DNA of 64,000 nucleotides from Gammaproteobacteria bacterium (GCA_024644945.1 JAHEGU010000009.1:1-64000), one strand, 5' to 3'; shown: positions 35,947 through 44,363, counted from the first letter of the stretch. Notes: generated by a model from the letters alone, not told the origin. A program made the numbers and translations.

Positions 35947-36142
35947 ATAGCGTTACCCGCAGGTGTCGTATGCTCACTTTACCTTGAACCGAAAGGTTCA
36001 AGTGGGCACAAAAGACAGCTTCGGGATTCCCGCCGGCGCGAGCCGAGTTCATGCACACCCGCTGTCCACTGAAGCGCCCGAAATTGTGTATTAGGTTCTA
36101 AGGGATTCGGAGAACAACTCGAACACCGCAGGCAACGCAGCC
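35947..36142 (-). ncRNA. ssrS: 6S RNA
   Basis: The stretch between zapA and fau, where 6S RNA lies in many gammaproteobacteria, folds in the 6S manner on the minus strand. CGTTGCCTGCGGTGTTCG (36137-36120) pairs with CGACACCTGCGGGTAACG (35968-35951) as a long terminal stem. Near the 3' side is CCACTTGAACC-TTTC-GGTTCAAGG, the hairpin typical of Pseudomonas-like 6S RNA (E. coli: CCUUGAACC...GGUUCAAGG), and the middle part carries the GCATGAACTCGGC-type bubble region. 6S RNA mimics an open promoter and holds sigma-70 RNA polymerase in stationary phase. Ends are estimated to within about 5 bases. A -10-like TAACAT lies just upstream. Confidence 0.88.
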
Positions 36143-36244
36143 CTATGTTAACAGACGCAAGGGGTAATTCCGAACCTTGAAATTTGTTCGATAATGTGAC
36201 AGCAGGAGGTCCTGTCTGTATGCGCTCGTGACGCGGAGTCTAGT

Positions 36245-36556
36245 TTAGAGTGCGACCTGACGAATGCTATCCATAGCGCTATCAATTTCCGCATGAAGTT
36301 TCTCAAGTCGCTCCGACACCTGATCATCATCACCCATATTTTTTCGAGCCTCGAGTAGTTCGTGACTGATATTCAGCGCCGCCATAATTGCACAGCGATC
36401 AGCACCAAGAGCCTGATTATTATTTGCAATCAATCGCATCTGTTTATCGAGATAGCTGGCCGCCTCTATTACCCCCTGGGTTTCTTCTTCATCGCAAGCG
36501 ATGGTGAATTCACGCTGCATGATACTGACTTTAACGCCTTTCTTATCACTCGACAT
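36245..36556 (-). CDS. zapA: Cell division protein ZapA
   Basis: This 103-residue protein bundles FtsZ filaments at midcell. It has the small N-terminal head domain (GVKVSIMQREFTIACDEEE, beginning with the conserved beta hairpin) and the long C-terminal helix DDDQVSERLEKLHAEIDSAMD that forms the dimer coiled coil. ALNISHELLEARK in the middle is typical. The neighbour zapB-like gene upstream and 6S RNA downstream match the arrangement in Pseudomonas. Confidence 0.93.
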   Translation of the reverse strand: MSSDKKGVKVSIMQREFTIACDEEETQGVIEAASYLDKQMRLIANNNQALGADRCAIMAALNISHELLEARKNMGDDDQVSERLEKLHAEIDSAMDSIRQVAL

Positions 36557-36620
36557 GGGATTAGAGTTCCGGCAAAGTGTTTTTAAAGACCAGGAAAAAG
36601 ATACGACTGTTGACCGATCA

Positions 36621-36821
36621 TCAGGTTTCCAGGGATCTCAGTCTGGCAACGATCTGCTCCACCCGGCCCCGGGCAATCTTGTTTTTCTCCTGTAACGCTC
36701 GGAACTCCTGCCTCAGCATTCGCTGGTCATTACGCAACACTTCGTTGTCACGATTCATGGACTCCGCCAATTTGATAAGCTCGGCCACGCGCCGCTCGAG
36801 TTTTTCAATTGAATATTCCAT
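36621..36821 (-). CDS. ZapB-like coiled-coil protein (TIGR02449 family)
   Basis: This 66-residue protein is one continuous coiled coil, from EKLERRVAELIKLAESMNRD to NKIARGRVEQIVARLRSLET, and matches the TIGR02449 family found just upstream of zapA. Like ZapB it may link ZapA-decorated FtsZ rings, although this is by analogy in size, fold and position, not shown. It ends 64 bases before the zapA start on the same strand. Confidence 0.85.
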   Translation of the reverse strand: MEYSIEKLERRVAELIKLAESMNRDNEVLRNDQRMLRQEFRALQEKNKIARGRVEQIVARLRSLET

Positions 36822-36959
36822 GTCTTCACCTAAATTATCGGAATCAGGACTATAAATTGCCCTTGCGGTAACGTCAAATAGTTAAGGGCTGTTTCTGCAG
36901 CTGTCGGCGCCAATTTGCAATACAATTGATACTAATTATACCAATCCGGCAAATTTTTG

Positions 36960-37619
36960 ATGACAAGTATACTGGTTACCGGCGCTAATAGAGGGATCGG
37001 TCTGGAGATCTGCAGACTGATGCAAGATCGTGGATGTACCGTCTTCGCCACCTGCAGGACACCTTCAGCTGCTCTAAGTGCGCTTGGAGTCAACGTCATT
37101 CCGGGAATAGATGTCTCTGATCCAGTTTCCATTGCAAGCCTGGCAGAATCTCTCAACGGCATCCACCTCGATGTTTTACTAAATAATGCAGGCATTCTCA
37201 CCCGGGAGACTCTCGACGACCTTGATTTTGAGCGAATACAGAAACAATTCGAGGTCAACGCTATGGGCCCACTGCGCGTGATCAATGCACTCAGAAATAA
37301 TCTGTCCAGTAATTCCAAGGTTGGGATCATTACCAGCCGGGTTGGATCGATTGAAGATAACGGCTCGGGGGGGATATACGGATATAGAATGTCTAAGGCT
37401 GCTGCCAATATGGTTGGCAAGAATTTATCCCTCGACCTCGGCAAGGAAGGAATTCCTGTAATCCTGCTGCATCCTGGACTGGTGGCGACAGAAATGACCG
37501 GTCGAACCGGAATAGATCCATCCGATGCTGCCCAAGGAATAATCGAAAGGATCGATGAATTAAGCATGGACAATACAGGAACATTCTGGCACGCAGAAGG
37601 CTATCAGCTACCTTGGTGA
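36960..37619 (+). CDS. Short-chain dehydrogenase/reductase
   Basis: This 219-residue SDR has the classical Rossmann features: TGANRGIG at residues 7-14 for cofactor binding, LLNNAG near residue 77, the catalytic Ser region KVGIITSRVGSI, and the YxxxK-type YGYRMSKAA with Tyr and Lys near residues 142-146. The C-terminal HPGLVATEMTGR is typical of the subgroup close to metZ in Pseudomonas-like genomes. Substrate unknown. ATG at 36960 is preferred over TTG at 36957. It converges with metZ, with only 39 bases between stops. Confidence 0.9.
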   Translation: MTSILVTGANRGIGLEICRLMQDRGCTVFATCRTPSAALSALGVNVIPGIDVSDPVSIASLAESLNGIHLDVLLNNAGILTRETLDDLDFERIQKQFEVNAMGPLRVINALRNNLSSNSKVGIITSRVGSIEDNGSGGIYGYRMSKAAANMVGKNLSLDLGKEGIPVILLHPGLVATEMTGRTGIDPSDAAQGIIERIDELSMDNTGTFWHAEGYQLPW

Positions 37620-37658
37620 GCAGCTGACATAGCGCCTGATTCATGCCCTTAACCTTGG

Positions 37659-38918
37659 TTAAGATGCACCTGCGGCAGTAAATCCACGCTTAAGGTCCGC
37701 GATGATGTCATCGAGGTCTTCCAACCCTGCGGCCACACGAATCAGGTTTTCTGTAACCCCCGACAGATTGCGCTCCTCCTCCGTTAACCGGCCATGGGTC
37801 GTGCTCGCTGGATGTGTGATTGTAGTTTTTGCGTCGCCGAGATTAGCGGTAATAGAGAGTATGCGCGTGCCGTTAATAAACTTCCATGAAACTGATCGCC
37901 CTCCTTTTATCCGGAAAGACACTACACCACCAAAATCGCGTTGCTGTCTTTTTGCGAGGTCGTGACCTGGATGCGTCTCCAAGCCAGGATAAAATACGCT
38001 TTCAACCATATCGTGCTTTTGCAACCATTCGGCTATTCCCCTGGCGTTTTCGCAATGCCTGGCCATGCGCAGAGAAAGTGTCTCTAAACCTTTCAAAAAT
38101 ACCCAGGCGTTGAACGGACTCATACTCGGACCTGTAGTTCGCAGCATTGCAAAATAGTTTTCATGTATCTGTTCATCGTTGGTAACCATTGCGCCACCCA
38201 CACACCTTCCCTGTCCGTCTAAGAACTTAGTCGCAGTATGGATCACTACATCAGCGCCAAGCGAAAGAGGCTGCTGCAATATGGGTGTGCAGAAACAATT
38301 GTCCACCACCAACATCGCACCGGCATCCCGAGCGATTTGCGCAATCTGAGCAATATCGGCGACCTGACAAAGTGGGTTGGTTGGCGTTTCCAGAAACAAC
38401 ATTTTGGTATTTGATGTAACGGCTTGTTGCCACGCGTCAATGTCAGACACGGGTACAAGCGTGATGCTTATGTCAAACCGGCTGAATATTTTATTGAATA
38501 GTGAAATAGTCGATCCGAAGAGCTCACGTGAGGCGACTACATGTTCTCCCGCTTTTAATTGGCATAGCACAAGCCCGGTTATTGCCGCCAGACCCGAGGA
38601 CGTCCCTACGCAATACTTTGCGCCCTCAAGGTAACCGAGTCTGGTTTCAAACGTTGCAACAGTAGGATTGGTAAAGCGCGAATATACGTTGCCTGTCTCT
38701 TCTTCGGCAAACAAGGATGCGGCTTGCTCTGCACTATTGAAAATGAAACTTGAAGTGGCAAAAATCGGCTCGGCATGCTCACGCTCTGGACTACGTACTT
38801 GACCACTTCGAATCGCCAACGTTTCGAGGCCAAGCTCGTTGGGATCTGCATCAAGACCTGCTGAATTGACTTTGCTCAATGTGAACTCCTGCAATAAGTT
38901 AGTGTTGAGAGGGCCCAT
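37659..38918 (-). CDS. metZ: O-succinylhomoserine sulfhydrylase MetZ
   Basis: This 419-residue PLP enzyme makes homocysteine directly from O-succinylhomoserine and sulfide in methionine synthesis. Features are LAIRSGQVRSPEREHAEPIFATSSFIF, VYSRFTNPTVATFETRLGYLEGA, SGLAAITGLVL, the PLP lysine in IHTATKFLDGQGRCVGGAM and SLGDAKT-like ITANLGDAKTTITHPASTTHG. That start and the long N-terminus (MGPLNTNLLQEF) follow the available ATG; homologues usually begin nearer DPNELGLETLA, so a shorter form is possible. It is divergent from trpBA across a 361-base control region. Confidence 0.93.
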   Translation of the reverse strand: MGPLNTNLLQEFTLSKVNSAGLDADPNELGLETLAIRSGQVRSPEREHAEPIFATSSFIFNSAEQAASLFAEEETGNVYSRFTNPTVATFETRLGYLEGAKYCVGTSSGLAAITGLVLCQLKAGEHVVASRELFGSTISLFNKIFSRFDISITLVPVSDIDAWQQAVTSNTKMLFLETPTNPLCQVADIAQIAQIARDAGAMLVVDNCFCTPILQQPLSLGADVVIHTATKFLDGQGRCVGGAMVTNDEQIHENYFAMLRTTGPSMSPFNAWVFLKGLETLSLRMARHCENARGIAEWLQKHDMVESVFYPGLETHPGHDLAKRQQRDFGGVVSFRIKGGRSVSWKFINGTRILSITANLGDAKTTITHPASTTHGRLTEEERNLSGVTENLIRVAAGLEDLDDIIADLKRGFTAAGAS

Positions 38919-39084
38919 TCAGTTACCTGGGCTCCGTTTTCAGAGGAAATTTAGGATCAAGAAATGCAGAGCTGGATCTAACCCAACTAATTGTTATAAC
39001 TAGCTAAATAGACATCAACACAAAGCAGCTGGCACTCTCAGGGAGTGCACATTGCCCGGTTCAGTCTCCTCTAAATGCAGGCAT

Positions 39085-39117
39085 AAAAAAACCCGCTCTC
39101 AGCCGTCAAAGAAGCGA
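39085..39117 (-). terminator. Terminator-like hairpin in the metZ leader
   Basis: On the minus strand TCGCTTCT and AGAGCGG form a 7-bp stem with one bulged T and one wobble pair around a ten-base loop, followed by G and seven T. It lies about 90 bases after the predicted metZ-side start point and about 170 bases before metZ, so it would attenuate the leader or end a short RNA. Confidence 0.5.
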
Positions 39118-39198
39118 CATCAAACAGGTGGTCTAACTCCTCTTTAGCCGTACTTCTAAAGCGCCCGCAAGCTGAAATTCAAATCGGCGCTGGAAATA

Positions 39199-39228
39199 AT
39201 GGTATGTCAGCGAGTCTGACAATGTCAA
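39199..39228 (-). promoter_or_regulatory. Predicted promoter of the metZ leader
   Basis: On the minus strand a perfect TTGACA (39228-39223) is followed after 18 bases by TACCAT (39204-39199). The 18-base spacer is almost exactly filled by the palindrome at 39205-39221. Confidence 0.5.
39205..39221. promoter_or_regulatory. Operator-like palindrome between the -35 and -10 of the metZ-side promoter
   Basis: TGTCAG-CGAGT-CTGACA has two perfect 6-bp arms. It lies inside the spacer of the minus-strand promoter and directly upstream of the -35 region of the trpB promoter, so one bound protein could act on both genes. The regulator is not identified; LysR-type (TrpI-like), MetJ/MetR-type and MerR-type proteins are all conceivable. 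Confidence 0.45.
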
Positions 39229-39251
39229 CCATGTTGGTGGCCCGGTATAAT
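39223..39251 (+). promoter_or_regulatory. Predicted trpBA promoter
   Basis: A perfect TATAAT at 39246-39251 lies 28 bases before the trpB start. The -35 position (39223-39228, spacer 17) reads TGTCAA, a poor match, which suggests dependence on an activator. The bases of this -35 are the complement of the TTGACA used by the opposite promoter. Confidence 0.5.
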
Positions 39252-39279
39252 CCACGCCTGTTTTTTGAAATGATCCCCA

Positions 39280-40497
39280 ATGAATAATACAACCCCCGAA
39301 TCCTATCGCTCCGGTCCCGATGAAAACGGCCATTTCGGCATCTTTGGCGGTCGCTTTGTGGCTGAAACTCTTATGCCCCTCGTGCTGGAGGTAGAGAAAG
39401 CATATTACCGATATCGTCACGATTCGGATTTTAGAAATGAGCTTGAGTACTACTCACGCGATTACGTTGGCAGACCGAGCCCTATGTTTCTCGCTGAGCG
39501 GTTAGGGGCTGAGCTGGGCGGTGCAAAAATCTATTTTAAACGAGATGAGCTGAATCATACCGGCGCCCACAAGATCAATAACACCCTTGGACAGATTCTT
39601 CTGGCCAAGCGAATGGGGAAAAAACGGATTATTGCGGAAACCGGAGCTGGTCAACATGGAGTGGCAACCGCTACTGTGTGCGCGCTGTTTGACCTGCCAT
39701 GCGTGGTGTACATGGGCGAAAAGGATATTGAACGTCAGGCTCCCAATGTCTTTCGCATGAAACTGCTTGGTGCCGAAATAATACCCGTCACGAGCGGTAC
39801 CGCGACTCTCAAAGATGCCATGAACGATGCCCTTCGTGACTGGGTCGCAAACGTTGAAGATACTTTTTACATAATTGGCACCGCAGCGGGTCCGCACCCT
39901 TATCCAGAAATGGTCAGGGATTTTCAATCCGTTATCGGACTTGAGACTAAAGCCCAAATCCTTGAACGGGAAAACAGGCTTCCTGATGTCCTCACTGCCT
40001 GCATTGGTGGCGGCTCAAATGCCATTGGTCTGTTTCATCCATTTCTTGATGATGAGTCAGTCAGGATAATTGGGGTTGAAGCAGCCGGTCATGGCATCGA
40101 TTCCGGAGAGCACGCCGCATCGCTGACTGGTGGCCAACCGGGTGTTTTACATGGTAACCGTACCTACTTGTTGCAGGACGAAGATGGGCAAATCTTAGAC
40201 GCACATTCCATCTCCGCGGGGCTGGATTATCCAGGTATTGGGCCTGAACACTCATGGCTGCACCAATGCGGCAGAGTGGAGTACGTGTCGATTACAGACA
40301 ATGAGGCGTTAGAGGCGTTTCAGCTTTGCTGCCGTACCGAGGGGATCATACCAGCCCTTGAGCCTTCTCACGCACTGGCCCATGTTGCCAAAATTGCGCC
40401 GGACATGGACCGTGATCAGATAATCGTCATGAACCTTTGCGGACGCGGCGATAAAGACGTGTTTACTGTTGCTAAGGCACTGGGAGTGGAGATATGA
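39280..40497 (+). CDS. trpB: Tryptophan synthase beta chain
   Basis: This 405-residue PLP enzyme joins indole with serine to make tryptophan. Features are [16 protein letters not shown], the PLP lysine in [13 protein letters not shown] near residue 95, [27 protein letters not shown] for phosphate binding, and [14 protein letters not shown]. It has the length of the common TrpB1 type. It overlaps trpA by 4 bases. No trpF precedes it here, while accD, folC and purF, often between trpBA and metZ in related genomes, are missing, so this locus has been rearranged. Confidence 0.97.
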   Translation: MNNTTPESYRSGPDENGHFGIFGGRFVAETLMPLVLEVEKAYYRYRHDSDFRNELEYYSRDYVGRPSPMFLAERLGAELGGAKIYFKRDELNHTGAHKINNTLGQILLAKRMGKKRIIAETGAGQHGVATATVCALFDLPCVVYMGEKDIERQAPNVFRMKLLGAEIIPVTSGTATLKDAMNDALRDWVANVEDTFYIIGTAAGPHPYPEMVRDFQSVIGLETKAQILERENRLPDVLTACIGGGSNAIGLFHPFLDDESVRIIGVEAAGHGIDSGEHAASLTGGQPGVLHGNRTYLLQDEDGQILDAHSISAGLDYPGIGPEHSWLHQCGRVEYVSITDNEALEAFQLCCRTEGIIPALEPSHALAHVAKIAPDMDRDQIIVMNLCGRGDKDVFTVAKALGVEI

Positions 40498-41318
40498 GCA
40501 GTGATAACCGACTTACGCGTCGTTTTGAAAAGATCAGGTCTGAGAACCGGGCGGCATTAATCACCTTCCTCACTGCCGGAGACCCGAATCCGGACACCGC
40601 GGAAAAAATCCTCGCTGGGATGCCCAAGGCGGGCGCTGATGTGATCGAACTTGGCATGCCGTTTTCAGATCCTATGGCCGATGGACCGGCGATACAGGCC
40701 GCCAACCTCAGAGCCCTTGGAGCCGGCATGACTCTCAAGAAAACTTTAGCGACCGTGGAGCGCTTCAGAAAGGAAGATGACGATACGCCCATCATTCTTA
40801 TGGGTTATTACAATCCCATTCATTACTACGGCGTTCAAGCTTTTATCGATAAAGCAATCGATGTCGGAGTTGATGGACTGATTATTGTCGACCTGCCTCC
40901 GGAAGAGGACGTTGAAATGTGCCATCCATGCCTGACTGCGGGGCTCAACTGGATCAGGTTAACCACACCGACTTCAGATGATTCTCGGCTCAAAGTTATC
41001 CTGAAAAATAGTTCTGGATTCGTCTATCACGTCGCGATCGCTGGCATTACCGGCACTCGGTCTGCAGACAGTAAATCAGTAATGAAAGATGTTGCGCGGA
41101 TCAAGCGGCATACTAAGTTACCTGTCGCCGTTGGCTTTGGAATCAAGTCTGCAGACCAGGTATCCGAAACTGCTGAATTTGCCGAAGCTGTAGTCGTGGG
41201 ATCGGCGTTAGTGCAGCGAATTGCGGATGGATCTGACGCGTCAAAGACTGCTGAGGACATCTGCAGCGACGTGCATCAACTCGTTGCAAAGCTGGCTACA
41301 GGAACAATACGAAACTGA
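40494..41318 (+). CDS. trpA: Tryptophan synthase alpha chain
   Basis: This 274-residue TIM-barrel subunit cleaves indole-3-glycerol phosphate to indole. The catalytic Glu is in [22 protein letters not shown] near residue 49 (with the Asp further on), and [29 protein letters not shown] and [11 protein letters not shown] are standard. It starts within the last codons of trpB (ATGA overlap), giving balanced synthesis of the two subunits of the alpha2-beta2 complex. A possible terminator follows at 41337. Confidence 0.97.
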   Translation: MSSDNRLTRRFEKIRSENRAALITFLTAGDPNPDTAEKILAGMPKAGADVIELGMPFSDPMADGPAIQAANLRALGAGMTLKKTLATVERFRKEDDDTPIILMGYYNPIHYYGVQAFIDKAIDVGVDGLIIVDLPPEEDVEMCHPCLTAGLNWIRLTTPTSDDSRLKVILKNSSGFVYHVAIAGITGTRSADSKSVMKDVARIKRHTKLPVAVGFGIKSADQVSETAEFAEAVVVGSALVQRIADGSDASKTAEDICSDVHQLVAKLATGTIRN

Positions 41319-41336
41319 TAAACATAACTGTGGCTT

Positions 41337-41362
41337 ACAAGACTATGGTGATAGCTTGTTTT
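41337..41362 (+). terminator. Possible terminator of trpBA
   Basis: ACAAG-A-CTAT and ATAG-CTTGT form a 9-bp stem with one bulge around GGTG, followed by a short run of T. It overlaps the end of the convergent thioesterase gene by two bases. The short T-run makes it a moderate candidate. Confidence 0.45.
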
Positions 41363-41762
41363 AGTCCAGATGCCGTTTAATAGGTATTGGATGCCTGTTT
41401 TGGTCTATCGAAACATAGGTAAAAGTCGCTTCCGTCACTTTAAACAACTCAATATCAGATTGTTTACGTCTTACCCAGGTTTCTATATGAATCGATATGG
41501 AAGTGTTTCCGATTTTCGAAGTTTCGCAATAGCAGCTCACCTGGTCGCCGACGAACACAGGCAGGTGAAAATTCATTGAATTGACGGCCACAGTGACCAA
41601 TCGGCCTTTTACAATGTAGCTGGCGTATATTGCACCCGCCAGATCCATCTGCGACATTATCCAGCCCCCAAAAATATCTCCGGCGGGATTCGCGTCCGAG
41701 GGCATAGCTATTGTCCGAAGCGATGGCTCTCTACCTTTGAGATGCTGAACAGGATCAATCAC
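41361..41762 (-). CDS. YciA-like acyl-CoA thioesterase
   Basis: This 133-residue hotdog-fold thioesterase resembles YciA. Features are LRTIAMPSDANPAGDIFGGWIMSQMDLAGAI with the catalytic Asp and Gly-Gly, VTVAVNSMNFHLPVFVGDQVSCYCE, and FKVTEATFTYVSID. YciA acts on a broad range of acyl-CoAs in the cytoplasm. The frame starts with GTG at 41762, overlapping the AhpD-like gene stop (GTGA), so the two genes are coupled on the minus strand. Confidence 0.9.
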   Translation of the reverse strand: MIDPVQHLKGREPSLRTIAMPSDANPAGDIFGGWIMSQMDLAGAIYASYIVKGRLVTVAVNSMNFHLPVFVGDQVSCYCETSKIGNTSISIHIETWVRRKQSDIELFKVTEATFTYVSIDQNRHPIPIKRHLD

Positions 41763-42343
41763 GACAGCGGCAAGTCCCTGCCCATAGTATAAAACTCGTC
41801 ATTGGGACGCATCTGAACTAAATTTGCCATACGATTGGAAAGGCCAAAAAATCCTGATATTGCACCAATGTCCCATATATCCTCTTCGCTGAACCCCTGA
41901 GACCTGAGTGTCTCGAAATCATCCTCACCAATTTTTCCAGGTGTTCCGGTTATCTTGACCGCAAAATCCAGCATTGCCTTCTGCCTGTCACTGATATCCG
42001 CCTTGCGGTAGTTAATCGCGATTTGATCCGCTATCAGGGGATTCTTTGCATAGATACGCAGAATTGCGCCATGAGCGATAACACAATAATGGCAGTCGTT
42101 GACGCTGCTAGTGGCCACCACAATCATCTCGCGTTCGGCTTTGCTCAACCCCCCCTCTTTCAGCATCAGCGCATCGTGATAATCAAAAAACGCACGAAAT
42201 TCATCTGGTCTGTGAGCCAGTGTTAGAAACACGTTTGGAACAAAGCCAGCTTTTTCCTGCACGGCCTCGATTCGAGCACGAATATCTGGTTCCAAAGAAG
42301 ACAGCTCCGGAACAGGATACCTGCTAATAGCATTATCGGTCAT
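41759..42343 (-). CDS. AhpD/CMD-family peroxidase-related protein
   Basis: This 194-residue protein belongs to the carboxymuconolactone decarboxylase/AhpD-like group annotated as peroxidase-related enzymes. The key motif is VNDCHYCVIAHGAILR, with a CxxC redox pair and nearby His, near residue 83. AEREMIVVATSS precedes it and IWDIGAISGFFGLSNRMANL near the end is family-typical. A thiol-based antioxidant role is likely, from the family; direct activity is unproven. It starts 17 bases after the kinase gene on the same strand. Confidence 0.88.
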   Translation of the reverse strand: MTDNAISRYPVPELSSLEPDIRARIEAVQEKAGFVPNVFLTLAHRPDEFRAFFDYHDALMLKEGGLSKAEREMIVVATSSVNDCHYCVIAHGAILRIYAKNPLIADQIAINYRKADISDRQKAMLDFAVKITGTPGKIGEDDFETLRSQGFSEEDIWDIGAISGFFGLSNRMANLVQMRPNDEFYTMGRDLPLS

Positions 42344-42359
42344 TTAGTACTTTGTATTA

Positions 42360-42974
42360 TTAGAAATCTGGATTGAAATAATGACGGCCCGAATGAGTCG
42401 CTGCGATCTCATCAAGAAGCAATTGATAGTGTTCTTCACTGTCCAGAAAATTTAAATTCTCAGCATTCACCATTAGCAGCGCTGAGTCGTGATAACTTAA
42501 AAAAAATCGGGTATAAGCATCCGCCAGTTCCTCCAGGTATCCCCGTTCCATGTTGCGCTCGAATAGAATCCCGCGTTTGCGAATTCGCTTGACTAGCACT
42601 TCTGTTGGCGCCTGGAGATAAATCACAAGATCCGGCTGCGGGACTTCCGGCGCTAACTGTTTGTAAACCTGCTCGTAAAGGTAAAGCTCGTCTTCATCCA
42701 GAGTCAAACGAGCGAATAAGGGATCCTTTTCAAGCATAAAATCCGCAATCCTAATAGGTGAAAAGAGATCACCTTGCCTTAATTCTTTAAGCTGTTTCAC
42801 GCGCTGAAAAAGGAAAAACAGCTGCGTCTGCAATGCGTATTGTGCCGGCGACCGATAGAATCGCTCCAGAAAAGGATTATCATCAGGCTGTTCGAGCATC
42901 AGCCCGGCACCAATAGAACTGGCTACACGTCTGGCAAGGGTCGTCTTTCCAACCCCAATAGGCCCCTCGAACAC
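42360..42974 (-). CDS. Deoxynucleoside kinase family protein (non-canonical start?)
   Basis: This protein of about 204 residues is a dNK/dGK-like kinase: P-loop FEGPIGVGKTTLA, LEQPDDNPFLERFY, RIADFMLEKDPLFARLTL, and lid RKRGILFERNME. It would phosphorylate deoxynucleosides for salvage. The only standard start is GTG at 42974, which leaves just one residue before the P-loop strand. In frame upstream, ATA-AAA-AGT-AAA-AAA-TAC-ATT would give the usual KKYIV strand, but it has no ATG, GTG or TTG before a TAG. So the true start may be ATT or ATA, or the protein has a shortened first strand. The core is otherwise complete. Confidence 0.85.
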   Translation of the reverse strand: MFEGPIGVGKTTLARRVASSIGAGLMLEQPDDNPFLERFYRSPAQYALQTQLFFLFQRVKQLKELRQGDLFSPIRIADFMLEKDPLFARLTLDEDELYLYEQVYKQLAPEVPQPDLVIYLQAPTEVLVKRIRKRGILFERNMERGYLEELADAYTRFFLSYHDSALLMVNAENLNFLDSEEHYQLLLDEIAATHSGRHYFNPDF

Positions 42975-43170
42975 AATGTATTTTTTACTTTTTATGGTGA
43001 GTACCGTTTTCTAAATAAATTTTCATCTCAAGCAATCGCCTGTATTTCTGTCGCTATGCAAGGCTTTTTTCTATTTCCATAATACTACCCAACCCGTTGG
43101 AAATTTACACTCAACACCTGACAATATAGATAGAATTAAATTAATTTGAACATCTTAAATAATTAAGAGA

Positions 43171-43470
43171 ATGTATTATTCAATTTACGCTACTGACAAA
43201 GAAAACAGCCTCGAAGCGCGGCTCACTGCCCGTCCGTTACACCTGGCTAGACTAAATTTACTGGTAGACGAGGGGCGCCTGCTGGTTGCAGGCCCGTGCC
43301 CCGCAGTAGACAGCGAAGATCCGGGGCCGGCGGGCTTTACCGGCAGCCTGATTATAGCCGAGTTTGACTCTTTGGAAGATGCCCAGGCCTGGGCAGATCA
43401 AGATCCCTATCTGGCTGCAGGGGTCTACGAACGGGTTGAAGTAAAGCCCTATAAAAAAGTTCTACCATGA
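43171..43470 (+). CDS. YciI family protein
   Basis: This 99-residue protein is a YciI-like (DUF, ferredoxin-like fold) domain. Features are [89 protein letters not shown], with the conserved His and Asp seen in the family. Its role is unknown; members are linked to dehalogenase-like or oxidative pathways. A ribosome-binding AAGAG precedes ATG at 43171. It is a lone plus-strand gene between minus-strand units. Confidence 0.85.
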   Translation: MYYSIYATDKENSLEARLTARPLHLARLNLLVDEGRLLVAGPCPAVDSEDPGPAGFTGSLIIAEFDSLEDAQAWADQDPYLAAGVYERVEVKPYKKVLP

Positions 43471-43514
43471 ACTGAACCCCTTCTCAGATCGATAGGATCA
43501 TTTTATACGTTCCA

Positions 43515-44360
43515 TCAAACCTTGGGAGATGGGTGAAAATGACCTGCACTCAACAGAGTCAACCGTTCAAGCCACTCCGTTGTGAATCCTGCAGCCAATC
43601 TCTGAGTTTTGTTTACCGGGGCCTGGATTCTATTAGGCAAATGAACTTCTATTAGTTCGGTGAAGCGATCGACGGGATCAACGTCCTCTCCGAGACACGC
43701 GAAGTTAAACCATCTCACGCCAATGGCGACGTGTTCAACTTCTTCATCCAGAATAATCTGCAGGATATTTGCGCTCTCTGTGTCCCCCACATTAACAAGC
43801 TTCTGAATCATAGGTGGTGTCACATCAAGCCCTCGAGCTTCCAGCACGCACGGCACCAGCGCCATACGACTCACTAAGCTGTAGCTGGTCTTACGCGCCA
43901 CCTCCCATAGTCCATCGTGAACCGGAAAGTCCCCGTACTCGCAACCCAGTGCCTGCATCCGCGCCAACAGCAGATCATGATGACGCACCTCCTCGCCAGC
44001 GACTCTCAACCAATCATCATAAAATGCACGTGGCATTCCACGGAATCTATAGATTGCATCAAGTGCCAGGTTCACCGCATTGAACTCAATATGAGCAATG
44101 GCGTGTAGAAAACATGCCCGACCCTCCTCGGAGGTGATACGACGCCGCTTCAGCGCTCGAGGATGGACAAACTCCAGGTGCCGCGGCTGTCCAGGTTGCT
44201 CAACATCCTGTATATGCTCCGAATCCGACGTGCCCGGACCTGTCTGATCCAGCAAGTACGTGGCCCGCTGCATTTGGTCAATTAAGGCCGACTTCTGCTC
44301 AATAGTTTCAACCATTAAAGCCTGGTAAGCCTGCCGCTGCAGAGATTGTGGGGCGTACAT
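43515..44360 (-). CDS. DUF455 family ferritin-like protein
   Basis: This 281-residue protein matches DUF455, a ferritin-like family with a possible di-iron site. Likely ligands lie in HAIAHIEFNAVNLALDAIYRF, RVAGEEVRHHDLLLARM and ILDEEVEHVAIGVRWF, which carry the two ExxH pairs expected of a four-helix bundle. Function is unknown, although relatives include tRNA hydroxylase-like and membrane-lipid enzymes. It ends near the YciI gene and begins 3 bases after dnaQ ends, on the same strand. Confidence 0.85.
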   Translation of the reverse strand: MYAPQSLQRQAYQALMVETIEQKSALIDQMQRATYLLDQTGPGTSDSEHIQDVEQPGQPRHLEFVHPRALKRRRITSEEGRACFLHAIAHIEFNAVNLALDAIYRFRGMPRAFYDDWLRVAGEEVRHHDLLLARMQALGCEYGDFPVHDGLWEVARKTSYSLVSRMALVPCVLEARGLDVTPPMIQKLVNVGDTESANILQIILDEEVEHVAIGVRWFNFACLGEDVDPVDRFTELIEVHLPNRIQAPVNKTQRLAAGFTTEWLERLTLLSAGHFHPSPKV

Positions 44361-44363
44361 TAA

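Larger units (their letters stand above)
38919..39279. other. Divergent control region between metZ and trpB
   Basis: The 361 bases hold no ORF with a credible start. On the minus strand they contain a promoter (39199-39228), a terminator-like hairpin (39085-39117), and a second hairpin GCACTC-CCTGA-GAGTGC (about 39030-39050), so metZ may have a long, controlled leader. On the plus strand they contain only the trpB promoter close to its start. Confidence 0.55.

Noticed and set aside
36960-37573. 213-residue minus-strand ORF 36932-37573
   Set aside because: It is antisense to the SDR gene, which has all catalytic motifs in the plus frame.
38919-39200. SAM riboswitch upstream of metZ
   Set aside because: The conserved cores of SAM-I, SAM-II and SAM/SAH elements were looked for by eye and not found, so only a generic leader is reported.
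39246-39280. trp leader peptide and attenuator before trpB
   Set aside because: The promoter lies only about 20-30 bases before trpB, leaving no room for a Trp-codon leader peptide and attenuator.
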